Origin: Candidatus Methanomethylophilaceae archaeon | GTDB lineage: Archaea; Thermoplasmatota; Thermoplasmata; Methanomassiliicoccales; Methanomethylophilaceae | NCBI GenBank assembly: GCA_016297775.1 | Contig: JAEDGA010000023.1 | Coordinates: forward strand, 1 to 16,869 | Direction of reading: 5' to 3' | Length of the DNA stretch: 16,869 bases | Shown: piece by piece, positions 6,412-12,269 of the stretch | How the letters are laid out: each line of letters opens with the position of its first letter | Numbering within the stretch: the stretch's first letter is position 1 | Notes under the pieces: model-generated | What the model saw: only the letters and a program-made list of their open reading frames with translations | Databases searched by the model: none | What the model was told of the DNA's origin: nothing | Position numbers and translations under genes: made by a program

Positions 6412-6435
6412 ACGTGCAGAGTGTCCTCTGCACGT
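6412..6435. terminator. Perfect 10-base-pair hairpin downstream of 5S rRNA
   Basis: ACGTGCAGAG (6412-6421) and CTCTGCACGT (6426-6435) pair perfectly around a four-base loop, TGTC. It starts 15 bases past the 3' end of the minus-strand 5S gene and upstream of the ipk promoter. On the minus strand it is preceded by a short ACTTTTACATTT tract and followed by C-rich sequence, so it is not a classical T-run terminator. It may be a processing or protective stem for 5S precursor. Confidence 0.4.
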
Positions 6436-6449
6436 TGAAATGTAAAAGT

Positions 6450-6571
6450 GGCTGACAGCGTGCTCATGTTCCCGTACGCTTGCGCAATACAGTACAGACG
6501 AGTACGCGGGCGGACTTTACTGCCGGGTTCGGAATGGGACCGGGTGTTTCCCCGCCGCTATGGCCGTCAGA
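6450..6571 (-). rRNA. 5S ribosomal RNA
   Basis: On the minus strand, CTGACGGC at the 5' end pairs with GCTGTCAG at the 3' end as helix I. The interior carries the conserved GCGGCGGGGAAACACC and CCCATTCCGAACCCGG segments of helices II-III and loops B-C. The length of about 122 bases is right; the exact ends are set from helix I and may be off by one to three bases. No 16S or 23S gene or tRNA adjoins it, so it is transcribed alone. Unlinked rRNA genes are known in Thermoplasmata. A TATA box lies about 29 bases upstream. Confidence 0.95.
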
Positions 6572-6595
6572 CCAAAACTTGAGATACATTCATTG

Positions 6596-6604
6596 TATAT
6601 ATAG
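6596..6604 (-). promoter_or_regulatory. TATA box for 5S rRNA
   Basis: The minus strand reads CTATATATA, about 25-33 bases upstream of the 5S 5' end. It touches the TAA stop of hypC (6605-6607), so the promoter begins exactly where the upstream coding region ends. Confidence 0.7.
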
Positions 6605-6835
6605 TTATCCGTAGAATGTCTCGTCGTGATCGAGGACATCGTTCCAGAGCTTCAAGGTCTCCTGCGCATCCTCGTCATCCATGATCTCGATGGCGAATCC
6701 TGCGTGGATGACCACCCAGTCTCCGATCTTCGCGTCTACCATGGAGACGTTGGTCTGTTTGACCACTCCGCCGAAATCGATGTCACCGGTCTCGCCGTTG
6801 ATGGCGATGACCTTTCCTGGAATTGCAAGGCACAT
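6605..6835 (-). CDS. hypC: Hydrogenase maturation chaperone HypC/HupF
   Basis: HypC works with HypD in building and delivering the Fe(CN)2CO centre to the large subunit of [NiFe] hydrogenases. The 76-residue length is normal. It begins with the family signature MCLAIPGKV, whose C2 becomes N-terminal and binds iron, and keeps GDWVVIHAGFAI (38-49, His44). The gene starts four bases after the nac stop. Its Shine-Dalgarno-like GGAGTGA overlaps that stop, so it is probably co-transcribed with nac. No other hyp or hydrogenase gene is in view. Its presence implies a [NiFe] hydrogenase in the cell, as expected of a hydrogen-using methanogen. Confidence 0.95.
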   Translation of the reverse strand: MCLAIPGKVIAINGETGDIDFGGVVKQTNVSMVDAKIGDWVVIHAGFAIEIMDDEDAQETLKLWNDVLDHDETFYG

Positions 6836-6839
6836 GTTA

Positions 6840-7205
6840 TCACTCCGTCATGATCTTGAGGATGGCCTCTGCGGGGAGTCCTCCGCAAGCCTCCAGTGCT
6901 TCTACGGCCTTCTCCTTGTCGCAGTTGGTCTGCGACATGACCAGCTCGATGTCCTCTGCGGGGAACACGGGCGCGGCCTCGGAAGCGGAACCGAGAGGTC
7001 TCTCGGAATCGATACCATCCACCTGATAGGACTTCTGTCCCTTCATGGTCATGACGTTGACCGTGGCGTTGGTGATGACGATCTCCTTCTCGTTGGTCCT
7101 TATGATGACCTCCGTCACACCGGGTATGGTCTCGTTGGTGATACCCATACTCTTCATTGCCTTCTTCATCTGACGGGGGTCGATTCCTCCTCTCATTCCT
7201 GCCAT
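6840..7205 (-). CDS. nac: Nascent polypeptide-associated complex protein (archaeal NAC)
   Basis: Archaeal NAC forms a homodimer that binds ribosomes near the exit tunnel and contacts emerging chains. The 121-residue product starts MAGMRGGIDPRQMKKAMKSM. The NAC beta-barrel domain spans about 18-70 (EVIIRTNEKEIVITNATV is central), then a linker, then a C-terminal UBA-like helix bundle from about 82 (AEDIELVMSQTNC to the end). The ATG at 7205 is chosen because the frame open further upstream is only the shadow of alaX. A TATA-like CTTAAATC lies about 30 bases upstream, so transcription is near leaderless. hypC follows four bases downstream. Confidence 0.94.
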   Translation of the reverse strand: MAGMRGGIDPRQMKKAMKSMGITNETIPGVTEVIIRTNEKEIVITNATVNVMTMKGQKSYQVDGIDSERPLGSASEAAPVFPAEDIELVMSQTNCDKEKAVEALEACGGLPAEAILKIMTE

Positions 7206-7230
7206 AGTGGTCCCTCGATTGTCACTCTTT

Positions 7231-7238
7231 GATTTAAG
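7231..7238 (-). promoter_or_regulatory. TATA-like box for nac-hypC
   Basis: The minus strand reads CTTAAATC, centred about 30 bases before the nac ATG at 7205. It lies two bases past the stop of alaX (7241-7243). This suggests nac-hypC has its own promoter rather than depending on readthrough from alaX. Confidence 0.45.
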
Positions 7239-7240
7239 GA

Positions 7241-8407
7241 TTAGGCGGACAGTCTGTCCATGAGCGCATCCAGTACCGCCTGCGGATCCACGGATGCCGC
7301 CAGGCCCCCCTGTGCGAAGTCCTTCTTTCCGCCACCCCTTCCTCCGAACTGTGCCAGCACATCGGATATGACGGTCTTGCAGTCCACATTGGCATCGCCG
7401 GACGCGAGTATGACGGAGAGGTTCTGTCCCACGCATACGAATGCCGAGGTATCCCCGTCCTTGCGGTGCGCCTCCGCGGATTCCACGGCCGGGTTCTTGT
7501 CCGACGTGTGCAGTACCGCAGAATACACTTTCCTGCCATTGACATCCTTGGGTGCCAGACATCTGATGTATGATGTCACGGTATCCTTCAACTGCCTCCT
7601 GCACAGTTCGAGTTCGGACCTCATGTTGGACACTGTCCTGATGACATCCTCGGGTTTGCTTCCCAATTCGTCTATGATGCGGAGACAGGAGTTGGCAAGA
7701 TCCATGGATGCATTCGTGGCGTCCTCTCCGATCCTGAAGTGGATGGCGTATTGCCCCTTTCCTGCGGACACCTTCCTGTCGACGAATATCGCACCTATCT
7801 CGCTGGTCTCCATGACATGTATGCCGCTGCATGCGGCGATATCCACATCTCCGATCTCCACGACGGTGATCTCATCCTCCTCGATCCTTTCGAGTTTGAC
7901 CCTTATCCTGGATATCTCCGGATCGTCCCTGCTCATGACGCTCTTTATCACCGGGTGATTGTCACGTACGACGGTGTTGGCGAACTTCACGGCCTCGCCT
8001 ATAGCATCGAGACCGATGTCCCTGTCCACGACCACGTACTTGCTGTCCGGACCGATGTAGATCTTGACGATGTTAATCTCAGGGTCCTGGCGGTGCAGTG
8101 CGTTGAAAAGTATGTGCTCGGCTGTATGACCCATCATGAGGTCGTACCTCCTGTTCCAGTCCACGCTGCACCACATCCTGTCCCCGACCTCGAACTGGTG
8201 TCCGGGGACCTTGTGGAATATGTTCTCTCCCCTGTAGGTCACCTCGGTGACGGGTATGCCTCCCATGGAACCGGTGTCGCATACCTGGCCCCCGCCTCCG
8301 GGGTAGAACGCGGTGCCTCCGAGTTCCACCCATTCTCCGTCGATGGATGTTACCTCTCCTTCGAATTCGAATACATATCCGTCGTTCCTGAAGATCTCGT
8401 CAGTCAT
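7241..8407 (-). CDS. alaX: Alanyl-tRNA editing protein, long form (AlaX-L)
   Basis: AlaX is a free-standing trans-editing enzyme that hydrolyses Ser- or Gly-tRNA(Ala), protecting the proteome from alanine misincorporation. The 388-residue protein matches the long form. The N-terminal beta domain has ELGGTAFYPGGGGQ (29-41). The editing domain has zinc ligands in HTAEH (H94, H98) and CSGIH (C193, H197). A helical linker follows at about 240-300, and the C-terminal DHHA1-like domain carries FGGRGGGKKDFAQGG (353-367). There is no class II aminoacylation domain, so it is not an alanyl-tRNA synthetase. It diverges from an Lrp/AsnC regulator, and their shared promoter contains palindromes that could place alaX under that regulator. 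Confidence 0.92.
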   Translation of the reverse strand: MTDEIFRNDGYVFEFEGEVTSIDGEWVELGGTAFYPGGGGQVCDTGSMGGIPVTEVTYRGENIFHKVPGHQFEVGDRMWCSVDWNRRYDLMMGHTAEHILFNALHRQDPEINIVKIYIGPDSKYVVVDRDIGLDAIGEAVKFANTVVRDNHPVIKSVMSRDDPEISRIRVKLERIEEDEITVVEIGDVDIAACSGIHVMETSEIGAIFVDRKVSAGKGQYAIHFRIGEDATNASMDLANSCLRIIDELGSKPEDVIRTVSNMRSELELCRRQLKDTVTSYIRCLAPKDVNGRKVYSAVLHTSDKNPAVESAEAHRKDGDTSAFVCVGQNLSVILASGDANVDCKTVISDVLAQFGGRGGGKKDFAQGGLAASVDPQAVLDALMDRLSA

Positions 8408-8437
8408 GTAGCTCTCCGCCTGCTCAGTCTAAGTACC

Positions 8438-8455
8438 ACCCAATATATAGTGGGT
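8438..8455. promoter_or_regulatory. Palindromic TATA element between alaX and the Lrp-family gene
   Basis: ACCCA at 8438-8442 mirrors TGGGT at 8451-8455 around a central TATATA (8444-8449), with one mismatched pair. Being symmetric it could serve both directions. To the left initiation would fall near 8420, 13 bases before alaX. To the right it would fall near 8473, about 18 bases before the regulator gene and inside the 8459-8480 palindrome. Confidence 0.55.
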
Positions 8456-8458
8456 TCG

Positions 8459-8480
8459 CGATTAGACATTTGTCTAATCG
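8459..8480. promoter_or_regulatory. Perfect palindrome, likely operator of the Lrp-family regulator
   Basis: The arms CGATTAGACA (8459-8468) and TGTCTAATCG (8471-8480) are perfect complements around TT. The element ends ten bases before the regulator ATG and covers its predicted start site. Its right edge provides the G that begins the Shine-Dalgarno site GAGGTG (8480-8485). A perfect two-fold repeat next to an Lrp/AsnC gene is the usual design for autoregulation. That this protein binds it is inference. Confidence 0.6.
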
Positions 8481-8490
8481 AGGTGTTTCA

Positions 8491-8955
8491 ATGAGTGGGA
8501 TCGAAGAATTCGATGAGTTGGACAGGAAGATCATCAATCTTCTTGCGACTTCCAGCGAGGGGTCGTTCAGACAACAGGCGAAACAGATCGGAGTCCATCC
8601 CACCACATTGATCCAGAGGGTGAGGAACCTCGAGTCCAAAGGCGTCATCAACGGATACCGCGCCAAGATCGATTACATGAGGCTCGGTTTCGGATACATG
8701 GGTCTGGTACAGATCTACATGGAGGACAACATCCTAGAGGCACAGAACGCCATACGCGACCTCCCCCAGGTGCTGGCTATATTCGATGTCACCGGTGATT
8801 GCGATTCCATCGCATGGATCGCCTGCAAGGACAGGGACGAGTTCTCCGCCGTTGTAAAGAACATACTGGCACTTGACGGTGTGAAGAAGACCAACACGTC
8901 CGTCGTACTCAACATGGTCAAGGATCCGTTCGATTTCGTTCCCGACGTCATGTGA
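8491..8955 (+). CDS. Lrp/AsnC-family transcriptional regulator
   Basis: The 154-residue protein has the two-domain layout of the family. An N-terminal winged helix-turn-helix runs from about 8 to 60 (DELDRKIINLL, then FRQQAKQIGVHPTTLIQRVRNL as recognition helix region). A C-terminal RAM/ligand-binding domain runs from about 68 to 145 (VTGDCDSIAWIACKDRDEF). Such proteins form dimers to octamers and often sense amino acids. The ATG at 8491 is chosen because the Shine-Dalgarno site GAGGTG lies five bases before it. A TTG at 8470, in the middle of the palindrome, would add seven residues and is less likely. It is divergent from alaX. The effector is unknown; alanine or serine would fit the neighbour. 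Confidence 0.9.
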   Translation: MSGIEEFDELDRKIINLLATSSEGSFRQQAKQIGVHPTTLIQRVRNLESKGVINGYRAKIDYMRLGFGYMGLVQIYMEDNILEAQNAIRDLPQVLAIFDVTGDCDSIAWIACKDRDEFSAVVKNILALDGVKKTNTSVVLNMVKDPFDFVPDVM

Positions 8956-8969
8956 CCTTCATGTTATGC

Positions 8970-8988
8970 GCACGCGTTCCTCGCGCGC
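8970..8988. other. GC-rich hairpin between the Lrp-family gene and aspS
   Basis: CGCG (8973-8976) pairs with CGCG (8982-8985) around TTCCT, and flanking GC and GC extend it past an A-C mismatch. AATAAGTTTAAT follows. It lies 15 bases past the regulator stop and just before the aspS TATA-like box, so it may end the regulator message. Weak support. Confidence 0.3.
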
Positions 8989-8994
8989 AATAAG

Positions 8995-9001
8995 TTTAAT
9001 A
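8995..9001 (+). promoter_or_regulatory. TATA-like box for aspS
   Basis: TTTAATA is centred about 50 bases before the ATG at 9048, predicting a start site near 9023-9025 and a leader of about 24 bases. Unlike most genes here, aspS then has a plausible Shine-Dalgarno site, AGAGG (9036-9040), seven bases before its ATG. Confidence 0.45.
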
Positions 9002-9047
9002 GGGTTGTTAGGTTAGCACCCCGCAATAACAAAACAGAGGAACGCAA

Positions 9048-10856
9048 ATGTTGAGAACACATACCTGCGGTGACCTCAGGTCCGAGGACCTGGGAAAGGA
9101 GGTTTGCCTCCAGGGCTGGGTCAGATTCTCCAGAGACCACGGAGGAGTCGCTTTCATCGACCTTGCTGACAGATACGGCATCACACAGATCGTCTTCGAC
9201 CCTGAATGCGTCGAGGGCGGCAACGATACCATCGAGGAGGTCCTCAGGACATTCTCCAGGGAATCCGTCATCATGGTCAACGGTGTCGTGAGGAAGAGGG
9301 TCGAGGGTACCGAGGACCAGCGTAACCCCACTGGTGACATAGAGGTCGCCGTACGCACCGCCAAGCTGCTCAACAGGTCCGCGCTCCCTCCGTTCGAGCT
9401 CGGAGACCAGAAGGAGAACGTCCTTCCCAACGAGGACATCAGGATGCAGTACAGGTATCTCGATCTCAGGAGGACCGAGATGCTCCAGTCCATGGAGTTC
9501 AGGTCCAAGCTCCTGCACCTCGTGAGGCAGTACCTCGAGAGCCAGAGGTTCCTCGAGATCGAGACCCCCATCCTTGGAAGGTCCACTCCCGAAGGAGCGA
9601 GGGACTACATCGTCCCCTCCCGTGTCCACCCCGGGACCTTCTATGCGCTCGCGCAGTCCCCCCAGCTCTTCAAGCAGATGCTGATGGTGGCCAGCATGGA
9701 CCGTTACTTCCAGGTCGCACGCTGTTTCCGCGACGAGGACTCCAGAAAGGACAGGCAGCCCGAGTTCACCCAGTTGGACATGGAGATGTCCTTCGTGGAC
9801 ATGAAGGACATCCAGGACCTCATCGAAGGTATGCTCGCATACACCTGGAAGGGACTCTACGGCGTCGAGCTCCAGACTCCCTTCCCTCACATCGCCTACC
9901 GCGACGCTATGGAGAGGTTCGGTTCCGACAAGCCCGACATGAGGTACGGGTTGGAATTCACCAAGCTCACCGACGTCGTCAAGGACGCACCCTACAAGAT
10001 CTTCCAGAACATCATCTCCGAGGGCGGTATCGTCGCGGGTATGAACCTCAAGAAGGACATCGCCGGAGAGAAGATCGGAAGGAACGATGTCGACCGTTAC
10101 ATCAAGTACGCGAAGAAGTGCGGTCTCGGAGGACTCACCTGGATGAGGTGTGTCGACGGAAAGCTCGAGAGCAACATCGTCAAGTACTTCACACCCGAGA
10201 TCCTGGACGACATCAAGAAGGTCATGGGTGCCGAGGAAGGCGACCTCCTGTTCATCGTCGCAGGTCCCTGGAAGGCGACCTACGAGGGCGCAGGCGCACT
10301 CAGGAAGAAGCTGGCGGAGGATCTGGATCTCGTTCCCGAGGGAGTGTTCCAGTTCTTCTGGATGGATCAGTGTCCCATGTTCGAGGTGGACCCGGTCACC
10401 GGCAAGTGCGACGCGTTCCACCACCCGTTCGTACTCCCCGAGAACGATCTCGACGATGATTACGTCGGAGGGGCATGTTTCGACCTCTGTCTGAACGGAT
10501 ACGAGCTCGGTTCCGGATCGCTCCGTATCCACGACCCCGAACTCCAGAGAGCGGTGTTCCACAAGCTGGGTCTCGATGACGAGAGGATCGAATCCCAGTT
10601 CGGATTCTTCGTACAGGCGCTCGAGTACGGTGCGCCTCCTCACGGAGGTATCGCAATCGGAGTGGACAGGCTATGTGCCATCCTCCTCGAGAAGGAGTCC
10701 ATCAGGGACGTCATAGCGTTCCCCAAGAACAAGAGGGCGGTCTCCAACCTGGACGGATCCCCCGCCAAGGTGGACGACGAGAAACTCGACGAGCTCCAGA
10801 TCATGTCCATGGCCATCGACGACATCGATTTCGACGAGGACATCGAAGAGCTTTGA
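9048..10856 (+). CDS. aspS: Bacterial-type aspartyl-tRNA synthetase, probably non-discriminating
   Basis: This class II synthetase charges tRNA(Asp) and, if non-discriminating, tRNA(Asn) with aspartate. At 602 residues it has the bacterial plan, not the roughly 430-residue archaeal one. It has an OB-fold anticodon domain (1-110) and a catalytic core with the YRYLDLRR segment, TPEGARDYIVPSR and SPQLFKQ. Motif 2 is FRDEDSRKDRQPEFTQ, a GAD insertion covers about 290-420, and motif 3 contains GIAIGVDRL followed by IRDVIAFPKN. In the anticodon domain RDHGG puts His at 31, and RVEG puts Gly at 87. Equivalent His and Gly residues mark non-discriminating bacterial enzymes, whereas E. coli has Leu at the first site. 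The C-terminus carries an extra acidic tail (DDIDFDEDIEEL). Convergent GatCAB genes support an Asp-tRNA(Asn) role. Probably an ancient transfer from bacteria; codon use matches its neighbours. Confidence 0.95.
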   Translation: MLRTHTCGDLRSEDLGKEVCLQGWVRFSRDHGGVAFIDLADRYGITQIVFDPECVEGGNDTIEEVLRTFSRESVIMVNGVVRKRVEGTEDQRNPTGDIEVAVRTAKLLNRSALPPFELGDQKENVLPNEDIRMQYRYLDLRRTEMLQSMEFRSKLLHLVRQYLESQRFLEIETPILGRSTPEGARDYIVPSRVHPGTFYALAQSPQLFKQMLMVASMDRYFQVARCFRDEDSRKDRQPEFTQLDMEMSFVDMKDIQDLIEGMLAYTWKGLYGVELQTPFPHIAYRDAMERFGSDKPDMRYGLEFTKLTDVVKDAPYKIFQNIISEGGIVAGMNLKKDIAGEKIGRNDVDRYIKYAKKCGLGGLTWMRCVDGKLESNIVKYFTPEILDDIKKVMGAEEGDLLFIVAGPWKATYEGAGALRKKLAEDLDLVPEGVFQFFWMDQCPMFEVDPVTGKCDAFHHPFVLPENDLDDDYVGGACFDLCLNGYELGSGSLRIHDPELQRAVFHKLGLDDERIESQFGFFVQALEYGAPPHGGIAIGVDRLCAILLEKESIRDVIAFPKNKRAVSNLDGSPAKVDDEKLDELQIMSMAIDDIDFDEDIEEL

Positions 10857-10860
10857 ACAG

Positions 10861-10907
10861 GGGTCCGGGTCCCCGGACCCTCATCCCATCATTTTTACTT
10901 TTTAAAC
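10861..10907 (+). terminator. Terminator of aspS
   Basis: GGGTCCGG (10861-10868) and CCGGACCC (10873-10880) form a perfect eight-pair stem with loop GTCC. T-rich tracts ATTTTTACTTTTTAA follow at 10890-10904. It begins four bases after the aspS stop and lies between two convergent genes, so it may also block antisense reading into gatB. Confidence 0.7.
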
Positions 10908-10940
10908 GATGAAATGGTTTGCAGGAAGGGCTCTGCGATA

Positions 10941-12269
10941 TCAGAGCCTCTTCTCTATACAGCGCGTGACCGCTTCCACGATCTCCGACGAGGAATACGC
11001 ACCCTTGGTCTCCTTCATGACCATACCGATGATCATGTTGGCCGCTTTGGGGTTTTTCCTGTAATCCTCGACCACGTGTGCGTTTGCATCCACCAGACCA
11101 TCGATGATCTTATCGAGATCCCCGGCTGCCTGGGACAGTGAATCCACGGACTTTCCGGTCATCAATGCTTTGAGCCTGATGCCGCATTCCGTATCCTTGA
11201 TCCTGCCTTCGAAGAGGTCCTTCACGATCGGAAGGATCTCGTCCTTCCTGGAGATGTCGAACGATTTCCAGTTGGCGGCGATGACACCCGTGGTCCACGT
11301 GACCGCGGTCGCCACATCCGTCTCTCCGGCTATCTCCTCGAACAGTGCCGCTAGGTCCAGGGACGTGGTGACGATCTGCTTGGCCTTTCCGGAGTCCAGT
11401 CCGTACTGCGATGTGAATCTGGCCGCCATCTCGATGGGGCTCTCCCTGATCTTTATGGATGCGGCGATCTCGCCGATGTTGTATATACCCAGATCCGGCT
11501 CGCCGATGTATCCGTAGTCCGCCTCGTACTCCTTCTTCCTCGCGGGGAGGGTGACCTTGCGTTCCTCGTCGTAGCGCCTGGTCTCGCGTTCGATCTTGCC
11601 TCCCGCCTTCAGGGTCTTGGTCTGGCGTACCGCCTCGTACTTCAGACAGTTCTCCACGTTCTTCAGACCGGTGACGTTCTTGACCTCGCACCTCTCCTTT
11701 CCGACGGATATGTTACAGTCGCAGCGTACGCTCCTGTCCCCGTCCGCGGGAAGGTCTATGGCGTTCCTGATGGTCACCAGCAGTTCGGAGAGGAACTGTC
11801 TCGCCTCGGCAGGCGAGGAGATGTCCGGTTCGGTCACTATCTCCACGAGGGGGATACCGCTCCTGTTGTAGTCCACCAGTGCGGTGTTGTCCCCGACCCT
11901 CTTGGTCTTTCCCGGATCCTCCTCGAGATGTACCCTGGTGATCCTGATATCCTTGTTGCCGAGTCTGTACACACCCCTCTCACCGATGGGCATGTCGTAC
12001 TGGGTGGTCTGGAAGTGTTTGCACAGGTCCGGATAGAAGTAGGTCTTCCTGGAGAACCATGTGCGTTCGGGGATGGTACATCCGAGCACCTTGGCTATCG
12101 TGAGTCCGAGTTCCACAGCGCGCTTGTTCAGGGAGGGCTTGGAACCGGGAAGACCCAGACATGTGGGGCATACCCTGCTGTTGGGCTGTTCGTCACCTTC
12201 GGTGGGACAGGAACAGAACATCTTGGTCTTCGTGGGAAGCTGTACGTGTATCTCCAATCCGATCTTCAT
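10941..12269 (-). CDS. gatB: Asp/Glu-tRNA amidotransferase subunit B
   Basis: GatB is the tRNA-binding and kinase subunit of GatCAB. It phosphorylates the side chain of misacylated Asp-tRNA(Asn) (or Glu-tRNA(Gln)) and completes amidation with ammonia from GatA. In the 442-residue protein one sees KIGLEIHVQL at the start, a four-cysteine zinc site (C19, C21, C34, C37, the last two in VCPTCLGLPG), YFYPDLCKHFQTTQYD, HLEEDPGK, the DYNRSGIPLVEIVTEPD block, and a C-terminal YqeY-like helical tail from about 300. The ATG at 12269 is selected by homology and by its ATGA overlap with gatA; the frame open upstream shadows gatA. It is the last gene of gatC-gatA-gatB. Archaea normally use GatDE for glutamine, so the asparagine route is favoured. 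Confidence 0.96.
   Translation of the reverse strand: MKIGLEIHVQLPTKTKMFCSCPTEGDEQPNSRVCPTCLGLPGSKPSLNKRAVELGLTIAKVLGCTIPERTWFSRKTYFYPDLCKHFQTTQYDMPIGERGVYRLGNKDIRITRVHLEEDPGKTKRVGDNTALVDYNRSGIPLVEIVTEPDISSPAEARQFLSELLVTIRNAIDLPADGDRSVRCDCNISVGKERCEVKNVTGLKNVENCLKYEAVRQTKTLKAGGKIERETRRYDEERKVTLPARKKEYEADYGYIGEPDLGIYNIGEIAASIKIRESPIEMAARFTSQYGLDSGKAKQIVTTSLDLAALFEEIAGETDVATAVTWTTGVIAANWKSFDISRKDEILPIVKDLFEGRIKDTECGIRLKALMTGKSVDSLSQAAGDLDKIIDGLVDANAHVVEDYRKNPKAANMIIGMVMKETKGAYSSSEIVEAVTRCIEKRL

Noticed and set aside
6840..7832. 330-codon minus-strand frame ending with NAC
   Set aside because: The N-terminal two thirds shadows alaX in another frame; only the last 121 residues from 7205 are NAC.
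8964..10643. 559-codon minus-strand frame opposite aspS
   Set aside because: Long only because aspS codon bias keeps the antisense frame open. Its residues are biased to Leu, Val, Glu and Asp without motifs, while aspS is unambiguous.
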